This document shows, piece by piece, positions 25,365-34,942 of a DNA stretch of 64,000 nt; position 1 is the first letter of the stretch, and each line of letters opens with the position of its first letter. The stretch is taken from contig NZ_SNZA01000001.1 of NCBI RefSeq assembly GCF_004363305.1, positions 1,205,228 to 1,269,227 of the forward strand, written 5' to 3'. The stretch is from Marinomonas communis. GTDB taxonomy: Bacteria; Pseudomonadota; Gammaproteobacteria; Pseudomonadales; Marinomonadaceae. Position numbers and translations under genes: made by a program. The notes beneath the pieces were generated by a model. It saw only the letters and a program-made list of their open reading frames with translations. It searched no databases and was not told the origin of the DNA.

Positions 25365-27182
25365 TTAACTTTTATGGAGGTAGAGGTATATCTCTTGTGC
25401 TTTATTTCCTCCGATACCTTTAACTTTTGCGATATCTTCCTGCGATGCCGCAAGTAACTCTTGATAACCACCAAATGCCGTTAATAAATCTTTGCGTCGC
25501 TTCGGACCTATTCCAGGAATATTTTCCAAAACAGAGTGTCGTCTTTTCTTGTCGCGGCGGCGGCGATGACTCTTTACTGCAAAGCGGTGCGCCTCATCAC
25601 GTATATGCTGGATCAAATGCAAAGCAGAAGAGTCCGGCGGCAAAACAACCTCATCCTCTTTTGAACCAATATACAAGGTTTCCAAGCCAGGCTTTCGTGT
25701 ATCACCCTTAGCGACACCCAGTAAGAAAATATCTGGCAACCCCAACTCAGCCAACACTTTTTGAGCTTGTGCTAACTGGCCTTTACCACCGTCAATCAGT
25801 AGTACATCAGGAGCTGAAATCTCGCCCTCTTTTACTCGTTTATAACGGCGTGTCAAAGCCTGATGCATGGCAGCATAATCATCGCCTGGCTCAATACCTT
25901 CAATATTAAAAGATCGATAACGTTTTTTATCAGGCCCTTCTGCGCCAAACACAACACAAGAGGCAACGGTAGCTTCCCCAGAAGAATGGGAAATATCAAA
26001 GCATTCCATATGCAAAGGTGGCTCTTTAAAGCCTAACACCTTTTGTAAAGCAGTGATTCGACTGTAGTGATTTCGCTTATCCGTTAAACGCGCTTGTAGC
26101 CCTTGTTCAGCGTTAAGCTTAGCTAATTCCAACCAGCGCGCGCGCTGCCCTCTCACACTCGCTGTTAGCTCAATTTTTTTGCCGGAGGTTTCAAATAATG
26201 CATTCTCAATGGCTTCTTGATCATCAACAGGATGACTAAGTATTAGAGACTTGGGCAACTCTTGGATACCACCGATGTAAAGCTGCGCAATAAAGGATGA
26301 CAGGAGTTCTGACTCGCTGATTTCGATTGGCATTTTAGGATAGTGGCTCTTACTTCCAATCACTTTACCTTGGCGCACCATCATGACATGGATACAAAAG
26401 CCACCAGGCTGAATAAGCGCCGCGATGATATCCGCATCCCCAGACTGGCCATATACATGTTGCTCCTCTTGAACATGCTTTAACTGGATCATCTGGTCAC
26501 GCAACGCTGCAGCACGTTCAAACTCCATTTGCTTCGCCGCATCCGTCATCTGCTCAGTCAACTCGGTGGTTAACTCGTGATTCTTACCCTGTAAAAACAT
26601 TCTGGCATGGCGAACATCTTCCGCGTAATCTTCATTACTGATCAGAGCAACGCAAGGAGCAGAACAACGTTTAATTTGATACTGAAGACAAGGTCGCGTT
26701 CGGTTGGCGTATACAGAGTCCTCGCATTGTCGGACACGGAACACCTTCTGCATGGCAATCATGCTTTCTTTGACAGCAACACCACTTGGGTAAGGACCGT
26801 AGAGCTTACCTTCTTTGGTTTTACCTCCACGGCGGAATAAAATCGCAGGGTGCTCATGATCAGAAATGAGTATATAAGGATAAGACTTATCGTCTCTAAG
26901 CAGAATATTATAAGGCGGACGGTGTTGCTTAATGAGAGTTTGCTCAAGCAGCAATGCTTCGGTTTCACTTTTGGTAACCGTGATTTCTATGTCATCAATA
27001 CGACTTACCAATGCCATGGTTTTAGTCGTTAAGCCTGATGCTCGAAAATAACTCGAAACACGATTTTTTAGATTCTTTGCCTTGCCGACGTACAGCAATG
27101 TACCTTTGCCATACATTCGATACACGCCAGGGCGTGTCGTTAGATTCTGTACAAAATGCTTTGGATCAAACTCTTGTGACAC
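25365..27182 (-). CDS. uvrC: Excinuclease ABC subunit C
   Basis: 605 residues. The N-terminal GIY-YIG nuclease (RPGVYRMYGKGTLLYVGKAK) makes the 3' incision; a UVR domain for UvrB contact lies near residues 200-235; the C-terminal RNase H-like nuclease (MECFDISHSSGEATVASCVVF, LLIDGGKGQL) makes the 5' incision; a helix-hairpin-helix pair ends the protein (LENIPGIGPKRRKDLLTAF, VKGIGGNKAQEI). The start is GTG; AAGG of its ribosome site overlaps the upstream uvrY stop codon (TAAGG), so the two are translationally linked. Confidence 0.97.
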   Translation of the reverse strand: MSQEFDPKHFVQNLTTRPGVYRMYGKGTLLYVGKAKNLKNRVSSYFRASGLTTKTMALVSRIDDIEITVTKSETEALLLEQTLIKQHRPPYNILLRDDKSYPYILISDHEHPAILFRRGGKTKEGKLYGPYPSGVAVKESMIAMQKVFRVRQCEDSVYANRTRPCLQYQIKRCSAPCVALISNEDYAEDVRHARMFLQGKNHELTTELTEQMTDAAKQMEFERAAALRDQMIQLKHVQEEQHVYGQSGDADIIAALIQPGGFCIHVMMVRQGKVIGSKSHYPKMPIEISESELLSSFIAQLYIGGIQELPKSLILSHPVDDQEAIENALFETSGKKIELTASVRGQRARWLELAKLNAEQGLQARLTDKRNHYSRITALQKVLGFKEPPLHMECFDISHSSGEATVASCVVFGAEGPDKKRYRSFNIEGIEPGDDYAAMHQALTRRYKRVKEGEISAPDVLLIDGGKGQLAQAQKVLAELGLPDIFLLGVAKGDTRKPGLETLYIGSKEDEVVLPPDSSALHLIQHIRDEAHRFAVKSHRRRRDKKRRHSVLENIPGIGPKRRKDLLTAFGGYQELLAASQEDIAKVKGIGGNKAQEIYLYLHKS

Positions 27183-27191
27183 AAACAGACC

Positions 27192-27833
27192 TTAGACAAG
27201 CCCGAGAACGTTGTAACGCATAGCTAATCGCGCCAGCTCAACGTCACTCTCTATCCCAAGCTTAGTAAATATTCTTTTCCTAAAAGTACTGACTGTTTTA
27301 TCAGACACATTCAGACGGTTAGCGATCTCTTTTGTTTTGACACAGTCAACAATCATCTGAGCAACTTGAAGCTCTCTGTCACTTAATTCACCAAATGGCG
27401 AATCGCTTCCGTTCTTCGATGTTTTAGCCAATGCAACCTTTTGAGCGACGACACGAGACAAATACTGTTGACCACTAAATACTGCTTCTAATGCTTCAAT
27501 CAGCTCTGACATATCAGATCCTTTTGCCACATAACCACTGGCGCCTGCTTCCATCATTTTAGCTGGGTAAGGAGCATCGTCGATTGCAGAAAGGGCAATT
27601 ACTTTAGTGTCGGGATATAAGCGATTAATTTCTCGAGTAGCACCGAGACCACCAATCCCAGGCATGTGAACATCCATTAAAACAACATCTACTTTGTCTT
27701 TACGGAGCGCCTGAAGAGCTTCTTCACCACTGTGAACAGTCTCCCAAACATGAACTCCATTGATGTCCTCAATGACACGCTTTATCCCTTCACACACAAC
27801 CGTGTGATCATCGACGATCAGAACTTTACGCAT
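27192..27833 (-). CDS. gacA: GacA/UvrY-family response regulator
   Basis: 213 residues: an N-terminal receiver with the acidic pair in VDDHTVV, phospho-acceptor Asp54 in VVLMDVHMPG, and the conserved lysine in YVAKGSD, then a LuxR/FixJ helix-turn-helix (LSDRELQVAQMIVDCVKTKEI, LNVSDKTVSTFRKRIF). With a BarA/GacS kinase it should activate small RNAs that sequester CsrA/RsmA. Position directly upstream of uvrC is the classic uvrY-uvrC arrangement. GAGGT precedes the ATG. Confidence 0.95.
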   Translation of the reverse strand: MRKVLIVDDHTVVCEGIKRVIEDINGVHVWETVHSGEEALQALRKDKVDVVLMDVHMPGIGGLGATREINRLYPDTKVIALSAIDDAPYPAKMMEAGASGYVAKGSDMSELIEALEAVFSGQQYLSRVVAQKVALAKTSKNGSDSPFGELSDRELQVAQMIVDCVKTKEIANRLNVSDKTVSTFRKRIFTKLGIESDVELARLAMRYNVLGLV

Positions 27834-27930
27834 CTATACCTCATTTAAAACATCAAACACTCGCGGCTATATTACCGTTTACGAATCTTTGCGAAAAGCA
27901 TTCACAGTGCAGCTTAGCGTAGTGTTTTGT

Positions 27931-27978
27931 AAGCCCAAGTAACTTCGACCAGTAAAGCTTTGGGCTTTAACGAAGTTA
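27931..27978. repeat. Two interlocked 8-base inverted repeats upstream of gacA
   Basis: Four arms occur in the order A-B-A'-B': AAGCCCAA (27931-27938), TAACTTCG (27940-27947), TTGGGCTT (27960-27967), CGAAGTTA (27971-27978). Both pairings are perfect. They are mutually exclusive as simple hairpins, or compatible only as a pseudoknot. The element lies between the end of the lambda-P-like gene and the gacA start. Confidence 0.55.
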
Positions 27979-28030
27979 TTCGTAGCTATTTGTAATATTG
28001 CAGCATAAGAACACCAAAACCTACATCACG

Positions 28031-28828
28031 CTATACAGGCAAATCACCTTCATAACCTAACAGTTTAAGCGCTTTTTGAGCTTTTTCACGATAAATGGCA
28101 CGAATTTTAGTACCGTTCGTTTTGTACAGGTAATAAAGATGTGGCGCAATATCACTTTCGTCTAAGTTGACTTTGTCAGATATTGCCTTTAACAGAGACT
28201 CCACATCAGGTGCTGACTTATCTTCAATCATTATAGGCTTAGGAATGATAAGCTTTTCACCATTGATCACTTTATCTACCAGACGAGTGTAATGCTTCTC
28301 AAACAACGGCCAAGTTGTTCGCTCCTCTTCTGTACTCAAAGCATGCCAGCCGGTCTCTGACCCAGCAAAATACACTGCAGGATGAGTCCAATGCTTTTCT
28401 CTTGGATTATGTCGGCAACTACACGCTTCTAAATATGCTTGCCTCGGCTCTGGCAAACCATAAGCTTTATATGCTGTTTGGATAACCGCCAGAAACTCAG
28501 AAATGGTTGGTGGCCAAGCGTAACGCTCTTTGGTCCGCTCTACTGCATACGCCAACAACGGCTCTTGAAAGCCTTTTAATGCAATGGCCCATTCTCGCTT
28601 CGCCAGCTTAACCTCTTCAGTTGTAGCATAAGCAGAAGCAAATTTGTGCGTATAAATTGCTTTGAAACGAGCAAACAACATATTGACCAGAACTCGCGTG
28701 CGCTGTTCAGCTTCGGTCGATGCTTGCTCTGCACCATCACCAGTCTGTGTCGTGGATGTTGGTGAGGGCGCTGCTAACTTGCTCGCGATTGGATTTAGCA
28801 TTTGTTGTATAGGTTGCGGTTCCTTCAT
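28031..28828 (-). CDS. Lambda-P-like replication (helicase-loader) protein
   Basis: About 265 residues. The middle resembles phage replication protein P (PF06992-like): LFARFKAIYTHKFASAY, then AKREWAIALKGF and the proline-rich RYAWPPTISEFLAVIQTAY. A cysteine/histidine cluster follows (EACSCRHNPREKHW). P proteins load DnaB at origins or forks. It overlaps the DnaT-like gene by up to 92 bases in another frame, a strong sign of coupling. Start may be the ATG at 28828 or 28798. I saw no phage structural, integrase or regulator genes around it, so it looks like a resident chromosomal gene. Homology is judged by eye. Confidence 0.6.
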   Translation of the reverse strand: MKEPQPIQQMLNPIASKLAAPSPTSTTQTGDGAEQASTEAEQRTRVLVNMLFARFKAIYTHKFASAYATTEEVKLAKREWAIALKGFQEPLLAYAVERTKERYAWPPTISEFLAVIQTAYKAYGLPEPRQAYLEACSCRHNPREKHWTHPAVYFAGSETGWHALSTEEERTTWPLFEKHYTRLVDKVINGEKLIIPKPIMIEDKSAPDVESLLKAISDKVNLDESDIAPHLYYLYKTNGTKIRAIYREKAQKALKLLGYEGDLPV

Positions 28829-29552
28829 AGGACTGTCGATCCGATTGCTTATATTGCCATTGACGTTTCACGTATTTAAAAAACTCGCTGTTCCAGGTAC
28901 GAACATTTTTTCGCTGTTCTTTGATTCTCAATAAGAACTCAGCCATAAGAGACTCTGCAAAGTTCCTTTCGATACCTGCTTGCTGAATTTGCTCAAACGT
29001 TGCTTCTTCTGGTAGCCACTGATCAGGCTGACGGTTTCTTTCTTTTGCCTCTAAGTACAAATCAAAATCTGATAACCCTCTGCGATCTCTAGGGGAAGCC
29101 ACAGGTGGGGGCATAGAATCAGATGCTGCTCTATTACGCTGAGTAAATTGAGGAGTAGCAGGAGGTTTTGTAACCGCTTCATTCTGCAAACGAGACAACT
29201 TACTAAGTGCATCGTCAGAACCTTGAACAGAGTGTTCAGTTTTTTCAGCGGCAGGCCTTCGGTGGCTGCTTGTTGACTGACTTGCTTCAACATCCAGCAT
29301 AATATCCAAGCCTAGCTCAGTTCTCTGGAATTGTAAGCGTTGCGCCATTTGCAAGCTTGATAACAAACGCACCACGTAGGGTGCAGTCCAAAAAGGCAAC
29401 ATATCAACAATTTCTCGATGAGAAATTTTCATCTGACGACTACCAAGATGGTGAGCCTTCTGCTGCAAATAGGACAGCAAAACACTTTCTTCTAATCCAA
29501 GCTCACATGCAAGATTAAACGAGACAGGTAACAAAAAATCAGGGGCAGCCAT
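28737..29552 (-). CDS. DnaT-like ssDNA-binding domain protein
   Basis: About 271 residues. The N-terminal 80 residues look like a winged-helix/replication-initiator domain (ELGLEESVLLSYLQQKAHHL, SHREIVDMLPFWTAPYVVRL). A polar linker with many S/P/Q follows, then a DnaT-type C-terminal domain: QWLPEEATFEQIQQAGIERN, AESLMAEFLLRI, and the closing TWNSEFFKYVKRQW pattern typical of primosomal DnaT. The ATG at 29552 is preferred over TTG at 29564. Together with the overlapping lambda-P-like gene it would form a primosome-type loader pair. It is divergent from hpf. Confidence 0.65.
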   Translation of the reverse strand: MAAPDFLLPVSFNLACELGLEESVLLSYLQQKAHHLGSRQMKISHREIVDMLPFWTAPYVVRLLSSLQMAQRLQFQRTELGLDIMLDVEASQSTSSHRRPAAEKTEHSVQGSDDALSKLSRLQNEAVTKPPATPQFTQRNRAASDSMPPPVASPRDRRGLSDFDLYLEAKERNRQPDQWLPEEATFEQIQQAGIERNFAESLMAEFLLRIKEQRKNVRTWNSEFFKYVKRQWQYKQSDRQSYEGTATYTTNAKSNREQVSSALTNIHDTDW

Positions 29553-29699
29553 ATACTCGACCAAATCGTTCGCGGTGAATTAGTTTACCAAACGGCAAAC
29601 CTTTTAGCACGATAACTCTCTTTTCTCCTCAGAATCAAGCGCCCAAGGAAACTCATTCATACAATTGTTACAGGCACATTTCTTTACAATGAAATCCTG

Positions 29700-29728
29700 T
29701 TGACAGAAAAAAATATGACTCCTATGCT
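29700..29728 (+). promoter_or_regulatory. Promoter of hpf
   Basis: A perfect TTGACA (29700-29705), a 17-base A-rich spacer and TATGCT (29723-29728). Transcription would start near 29735, giving a leader of about 65 bases to the hpf ATG. Confidence 0.6.
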
Positions 29729-29798
29729 GGAATTGTGCCGCGAAGCTAGAGTTCTTTCTGGCTCGAAAATCGGCCAACTTTACTGAGGAGAAAGTTGT

Positions 29799-30116
29799 AT
29801 GTACACAATAAATATTACTGGACACCACGTCGACATCACCCCAGCAATAAAAGAACACATCAACGAGAAAATGGGCAAAATTGCCAAGCTTAGTGATCAA
29901 ATCACTTCTGTTAACGTGACGCTTGTTCAAGACAGTAAAGAACAAAAAGCAGAGGCTCGAATACATTTACCTGGTAAAGAACTGTTTGCCACCGCCTCTT
30001 CCGAGGATCGCCTATTCCACGCTATTGATGGCATGATCGATAAGCTCGCGCGCCAAGTAGACAAGCACAAAACTAAACAAGCTTCTGGCACACATAAATC
30101 CGCTGTAGCCTCTTAG
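29799..30116 (+). CDS. hpf: Ribosome hibernation-promoting factor (short HPF/RaiA family)
   Basis: 105 residues, the short form. MYTINITGHHVDITPAIKEH starts the beta-alpha-beta-beta-beta-alpha fold, followed by EARIHLPGKELFATASSEDRLF and a basic tail. It binds the 30S decoding site and promotes 100S dimers in stationary phase. In many gammaproteobacteria hpf follows rpoN; here it stands alone with its own promoter and terminator. GAGGAG precedes the ATG. Confidence 0.93.
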   Translation: MYTINITGHHVDITPAIKEHINEKMGKIAKLSDQITSVNVTLVQDSKEQKAEARIHLPGKELFATASSEDRLFHAIDGMIDKLARQVDKHKTKQASGTHKSAVAS

Positions 30117-30140
30117 TTAGTTCAATTTATTATTCACAAG

Positions 30141-30167
30141 AACGCCCACTTATATGTGGGCGTTTTT
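30141..30167 (+). terminator. Terminator of hpf
   Basis: AACGCCCAC-TTATAT-GTGGGCGTT followed by TTT, 24 bases after the hpf stop. Confidence 0.88.
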
Positions 30168-30222
30168 ATTCGTACATCAAACACACAAATTATTTATTGA
30201 AGTTTGGAACTTCCGCCCGCAT

Positions 30223-30253
30223 AGTTAGTCTTATGTAGCAGGATAATCTAACT
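30223..30253 (+). repeat. Leader hairpin abutting the yccA ribosome site
   Basis: AGTTAG and CTAACT (30223-30228, 30248-30253), with TTAT/ATAA inside, form a stem directly before AGGAG (30255-30259) of the yccA gene. It may affect ribosome access or message stability. Confidence 0.4.
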
Positions 30254-30267
30254 AGGAGAACCTTATC

Positions 30268-30924
30268 ATGCGTTACACTGATGCCCTTTCGACACATACG
30301 TCCCAAGCGGCCAATAAGACGCTGCGTAACACGTATGGCCTACTATCATTAACTTTGCTTTTCAGTGCATTTACCGCTGGACTAAGCATGGTTTTGAATT
30401 TGCCGCACCCTGGCTTAATCATCACACTGGTTGGTTTTTACGGCCTACTTTTCTTGACACACAAATGTCAAAACAGTGCACTAGGTCTACTTTGTGTCTT
30501 CGCTCTAACAGGTTTTATGGGACTGACACTCGGTCCGATACTGAACGCCTACCTAAGTATGTCTAATGGCGCTTCAATGATCATGAGCGCATTAGGTACT
30601 ACAGGTCTATCTTTCCTAGGTCTATCTGCTTATGCGATTGTTTCTAAGAAAGATTTCAGCTTCCTGAATGGCTTCTTAACAGTTGGCTTCTTTGCCCTGC
30701 TGTTCGCTATGATTGCTGGCTTCTTCATTCAGCTTCCAGCCCTACAAATCTTTATTTCTGTAGGCTTCACTCTGTTCTCTGCTGCAGTGATTTTGCTACA
30801 AACTAGCGAGATCGTTCGTGGCGGTGAAACCAACTACATTATGGCAACGGTAAACTTGTATGTATCTCTATACAACATGTTCCTGAGTCTTCTTTCTCTT
30901 TTCGGTATGGCTAGCGACGACTAA
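30268..30924 (+). CDS. yccA: Bax inhibitor-1/YccA family membrane protein
   Basis: 218 residues with seven hydrophobic helices and the BI-1 family pattern: NKTLRNTYGLLSLTLLFSA at the start, FMGLTLGPILNAYL in the middle, and ETNYIMATVNLYVSLYNMFL at the end with the conserved acidic residues near the C-terminus. E. coli YccA modulates the FtsH protease. It precedes tusDCBE as in Pseudomonas. A terminator separates it from tusD. Confidence 0.94.
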   Translation: MRYTDALSTHTSQAANKTLRNTYGLLSLTLLFSAFTAGLSMVLNLPHPGLIITLVGFYGLLFLTHKCQNSALGLLCVFALTGFMGLTLGPILNAYLSMSNGASMIMSALGTTGLSFLGLSAYAIVSKKDFSFLNGFLTVGFFALLFAMIAGFFIQLPALQIFISVGFTLFSAAVILLQTSEIVRGGETNYIMATVNLYVSLYNMFLSLLSLFGMASDD

Positions 30925-30942
30925 TCAACCTAAGAGATTTCG

Positions 30943-30968
30943 AAAGGCCGCAGACTGCGGCCTTTTTT
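30943..30968 (+). terminator. Terminator of yccA
   Basis: GGCCGCAG-A-CTGCGGCC (30946-30962) with flanking AAA and TTTTTT, about 20 bases after the yccA stop. Confidence 0.88.
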
Positions 30969-31002
30969 GTGTGTAAAATTCTTTTTATTTTACAAGCGAG
31001 CT

Positions 31003-31395
31003 ATGAATTACTCTCTCTTAATTACAGGAAGCCCTACCGCAAGTAGAGCATGCTATAGCGCTTTGGACTTTGCTGAAGCGGCTGTTGCCAATGGCGATAA
31101 CACCATTCAAGGCATTTTCTTTTACGAAGAAGCCGTAGCGATTGCCTCGAGCTTGGCCATGCCCCCACGGGATGAATGCAACATCCGCGATGAATGGTCT
31201 GCCTTTGCTAAACAGCACAATATCCCTCTTTATGTGTGTATCGCCGCAGCGCTACGTCGAGGCCAGCTAAATGAAGCCGAAGCTAAGCGCCATGAAGTAG
31301 AACATTTCAATCTGGCAGACGGCTATCAACTCGAAGGCCTAGGCAGCTTAGTTAGCCTAACGCTTGAATCTGATCGCATTATGAGGTTCAAATAG
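31003..31395 (+). CDS. tusD: Sulfurtransferase complex subunit TusD
   Basis: 130 residues, DsrE-like fold. It accepts persulfide sulfur from TusA within the TusBCD hexamer; the acceptor cysteine expected for TusD should be the one in PLYVCIAAALRRG (about residue 78), as in E. coli TusD Cys78. The ATG at 31003 matches the family's N-terminus (NYSLLITGSP); an upstream extension in the frame is in the terminator region. First gene of tusD-C-B-E, genes spaced 1-8 bases apart. Confidence 0.94.
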   Translation: MNYSLLITGSPTASRACYSALDFAEAAVANGDNTIQGIFFYEEAVAIASSLAMPPRDECNIRDEWSAFAKQHNIPLYVCIAAALRRGQLNEAEAKRHEVEHFNLADGYQLEGLGSLVSLTLESDRIMRFK

Positions 31396-31396
31396 C

Positions 31397-31741
31397 ATGA
31401 GCACTCTGATTTATCTGTCTAGCTCACCGTATACAAGCTCAAGCCTCAAAGAAGCATTAGACTTAGCCTTAGTTTTCGGCACATTTGAACAGGCCGTTTC
31501 GATTGCGATCACAGGCGATGCTTTAGCACTTTTAGTCGAAGGTCAAACACCAAGTAAGCGCCAAGGCAAACACCTATATAAGCTATTAGATGGTCTGGAG
31601 TTCTACGACATTGAAAACATCTACGTCAAAGAGACTGAAGTTAAAGCATTCGGCACTTCACTCTGGACTGGCGTACAGGCTATTTCTCAGGAAGCTTGGA
31701 TCGACATGCTCGAGCAGCATCAACACATCTATCGCTTTTAA
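31397..31741 (+). CDS. tusC: Sulfurtransferase complex subunit TusC
   Basis: 114 residues of the DsrF/TusC family: YLSSSPYTSSSLKEALDLAL, AVSIAITGDALALLVEGQ, and the central GLEFYDIENIYVKE. It has no conserved cysteine and acts structurally in the TusBCD complex. The start lies one base after the tusD stop, so translation is coupled. Confidence 0.93.
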   Translation: MSTLIYLSSSPYTSSSLKEALDLALVFGTFEQAVSIAITGDALALLVEGQTPSKRQGKHLYKLLDGLEFYDIENIYVKETEVKAFGTSLWTGVQAISQEAWIDMLEQHQHIYRF

Positions 31742-31749
31742 GGATTCTC

Positions 31750-32034
31750 ATGAAACTTTATCAGATTAATCAGAGCCAATATCCTCAGAGTGTGGAGCTA
31801 GACTGGACCGAGTCTTTAATCGAGGGCGATGCTGTTTTTCTATTTGAAGCAGGTGTTCTCCGTCTAGTCACTCAAGCGCCAACACTAGAAACCCTTTCTC
31901 AGAAAAAAGTATCCATCTATTTTCGCCAACAAGATCTAGAGGCCTACGGTTTGAAACCATCTATTGGAAATGGTATCTCAGATCTTGAGTGGGTTGGGCT
32001 CACACAAAAGCACTCAAAAATAGTCTCTTGGTAA
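31750..32034 (+). CDS. tusB: Sulfurtransferase complex subunit TusB
   Basis: 94 residues of the DsrH/TusB family: LYQINQS, GDAVFLFEAGVLRLV, and the C-terminal GNGISDLEWVGLTQKHSKIVSW typical of this subunit. AAGGA of the ribosome site follows the tusC stop directly, and the ATG at 31750 gives the normal length; a longer frame from 31696 lies inside tusC. Confidence 0.92.
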   Translation: MKLYQINQSQYPQSVELDWTESLIEGDAVFLFEAGVLRLVTQAPTLETLSQKKVSIYFRQQDLEAYGLKPSIGNGISDLEWVGLTQKHSKIVSW

Positions 32035-32040
32035 TACAGC

Positions 32041-32355
32041 ATGACAAATATAGAATTTGACGAAGAAGGCTACCTTTTAGACCTAAGCCAATGGAGCGAA
32101 GCGTTAGCCGAATCCATTGCCACAAAAGAAGGGCTTGAATTAACCGAGGCCCACTGGGAAATCTTGCGCGTTTTAAGAAATTTTTACGAGCAGTTTGAAG
32201 TCTCCCCAGCCATGCGACCACTAGTAAAAGCAGTGACAAAAGAGCTGGGAGCAGACAAAGGCAAGAGCATTTATCTAATGAAGCTATTTCCTGGCAGCCC
32301 ACCAAAGTTAGCGGCTAAGATTGCAGGCTTACCCAAGCCCGCCAATTGCTTGTAG
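32041..32355 (+). CDS. tusE: TusE / DsrC-family sulfur carrier
   Basis: 104 residues. FDEEGYLLDLSQWSEALAES is the family's N-terminus, and the penultimate cysteine (last residues PANCL) is the sulfur-carrying residue that takes persulfide from TusBCD and passes it to MnmA (mnmA lies at 46.7 kb). The second DsrC-type cysteine is absent, as expected for TusE rather than dissimilatory DsrC. The gene starts seven bases after tusB. Confidence 0.94.
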   Translation: MTNIEFDEEGYLLDLSQWSEALAESIATKEGLELTEAHWEILRVLRNFYEQFEVSPAMRPLVKAVTKELGADKGKSIYLMKLFPGSPPKLAAKIAGLPKPANCL

Positions 32356-32366
32356 CAAATAAACCA

Positions 32367-32387
32367 AAGGCAGCGATAAGCTGCCTT
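32367..32387. terminator. Shared terminator between tusE and cobA
   Basis: AAGGCAGC-GATAA-GCTGCCTT lies between the convergent tusE and cobA genes. T-rich bases follow on both strands (CATCTTTTT on plus, TGGTTTATTT on minus), so it can serve both. Confidence 0.7.
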
Positions 32388-32411
32388 CATCTTTTTAGTA
32401 ATGTCTTAATA

Positions 32412-33152
32412 TTACTGACCAAACCAAGAAAGCTTTTCTTGCAGTGTGACCACTTCACCAATAATAAGCAGAGCTGGGGACTTCACTTCATTATCGATTG
32501 CCACCTGATGAATGTCTTTCATTGTCGAGGTAAACACTCGCTGATCCTTAGACGTGCCTTTTTCAACAATCGCAACAGGCATAGAAGGACGCATACCAAA
32601 GCGAATCAATGACTGGCTAATCGATTCAAGACCAGTAAGCCCCATGTAGATCACCAAGGTTTGTGCTGGATGAACTAACTCATCCCAAGGCAGCTCTGTC
32701 GTCCCATCTTTTAAATGGCCAGTTAGAAAGCGAACCGATTGCGCGTAATCACGGTGAGTCAGAGGAATGCCAGCATAGGCTGCACAACCAGCAGCCGCTG
32801 TGACACCGGGTACCACTTCAAATGGCACACCTTCACTGACTAGCTCTTCAAGCTCTTCGCCACCTCGTCCAAAAATAAATGGATCGCCGCCCTTTAGGCG
32901 AACAACCACCTTTCCTTCTTTGGCTTTCACAGCTAACAAGGCATTAATTTCTTCTTGAGGCAAGCTGTGTAGCGATTTGGCTTTGCCAACATACAGCTTC
33001 TCAGCTGTTTCTGGGATCATCGCAATTATTTGCTCTCCCACTAGACGATCATAAAGCACCACATCCGCTGCAGTTAATAAACGATGAGCCTTCATCGTTA
33101 ACAAGTCCGGATCACCCGGCCCTGCACCGATTAAATATACTTTACCTGTCAT
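32412..33152 (-). CDS. cobA: Uroporphyrinogen-III C-methyltransferase (SUMT)
   Basis: 246 residues, the methyltransferase half only; no CysG-type N-terminal siroheme synthase domain. Motifs: [17 protein letters not shown] at the start, [26 protein letters not shown] and [20 protein letters not shown]. It makes precorrin-2 for siroheme and the corrin ring. Location after serS matches cysG of Pseudomonas. Its role could be siroheme for sulfite/nitrite reductase, as no other early corrin genes are seen. Confidence 0.95.
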   Translation of the reverse strand: MTGKVYLIGAGPGDPDLLTMKAHRLLTAADVVLYDRLVGEQIIAMIPETAEKLYVGKAKSLHSLPQEEINALLAVKAKEGKVVVRLKGGDPFIFGRGGEELEELVSEGVPFEVVPGVTAAAGCAAYAGIPLTHRDYAQSVRFLTGHLKDGTTELPWDELVHPAQTLVIYMGLTGLESISQSLIRFGMRPSMPVAIVEKGTSKDQRVFTSTMKDIHQVAIDNEVKSPALLIIGEVVTLQEKLSWFGQ

Positions 33153-33172
33153 AACAATCTTTTCTCAAATAG

Positions 33173-33196
33173 AAAGGCCCCGCATACGGGGCCTTT
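33173..33196 (-). terminator. Terminator-like hairpin after serS
   Basis: AAAGGCCCCG-CATA-CGGGGCCTTT, a perfect 10-base stem, between the serS stop and cobA start. On the minus strand CTATTTG follows, so the T tract is weak and read-through into cobA is likely. Confidence 0.65.
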
Positions 33197-33218
33197 GACA
33201 ATACAAAACGAAACCGTA

Positions 33219-34529
<1,311 letters not shown>

Positions 34530-34568
34530 TTATGTAATTAAATAGATGAAAACTGCGTAGGGTTGGTC

Positions 34569-34940
34569 CTAGAAGACTCGAGCAAGACTGATGCCTGCGG
34601 CCAATGCCAATATTCCCAGCAAACAACTCAATGATAAATAGCTTAAGGCACTTAGCCAAGCCTGCTGGTTCAATAGAGACACAATTTCTAAGGAAAAAGT
34701 CGAGAAGGTGGTAAATGCACCTAAAAAACCCACCATGATAAGGGGCCTGAGTGGTTCTAAACTAGGCAAACGTTCGCTAATCAGTACAAACGCAATCCCC
34801 ATGAGAAAGCTACCCAATATATTAATAGACATGGTTGCCATCGGGTATTGTGCTTGCCAGAAGCTATTTATCCACTTTCCCATGGCAAAGCGAGATACAG
34901 CCCCCAGCGCACCTCCCAAGGCAATCATCAGGTACATCAT
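34569..34940 (-). CDS. crcB: Fluoride channel CrcB/FluC
   Basis: 123 residues with four helices; LGGALGAVSRFAMGKW at the start, the pore motif GFLGAFTTFSTFSLE and NILGSFLMGI. The channel exports fluoride as an antiparallel dimer. No fluoride riboswitch is upstream, since the gene follows rarA by two bases and is in its operon. Two adjacent ATGs exist; AAAGGAG lies about 11 bases before the first. Confidence 0.95.
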   Translation of the reverse strand: MMYLMIALGGALGAVSRFAMGKWINSFWQAQYPMATMSINILGSFLMGIAFVLISERLPSLEPLRPLIMVGFLGAFTTFSTFSLEIVSLLNQQAWLSALSYLSLSCLLGILALAAGISLARVF

Positions 34941-34942
34941 GG

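Noticed and set aside
28031-29552. Prophage remnant around the DnaT-like/P-like genes
   Set aside because: No integrase, repressor, structural genes or attachment repeats, and tRNA genes nearby are intact with conserved flanks.
29604-29966. 120-codon minus-strand frame across the hpf start
   Set aside because: It overlaps hpf antisense; hpf has a clear promoter, ribosome site and full family match.
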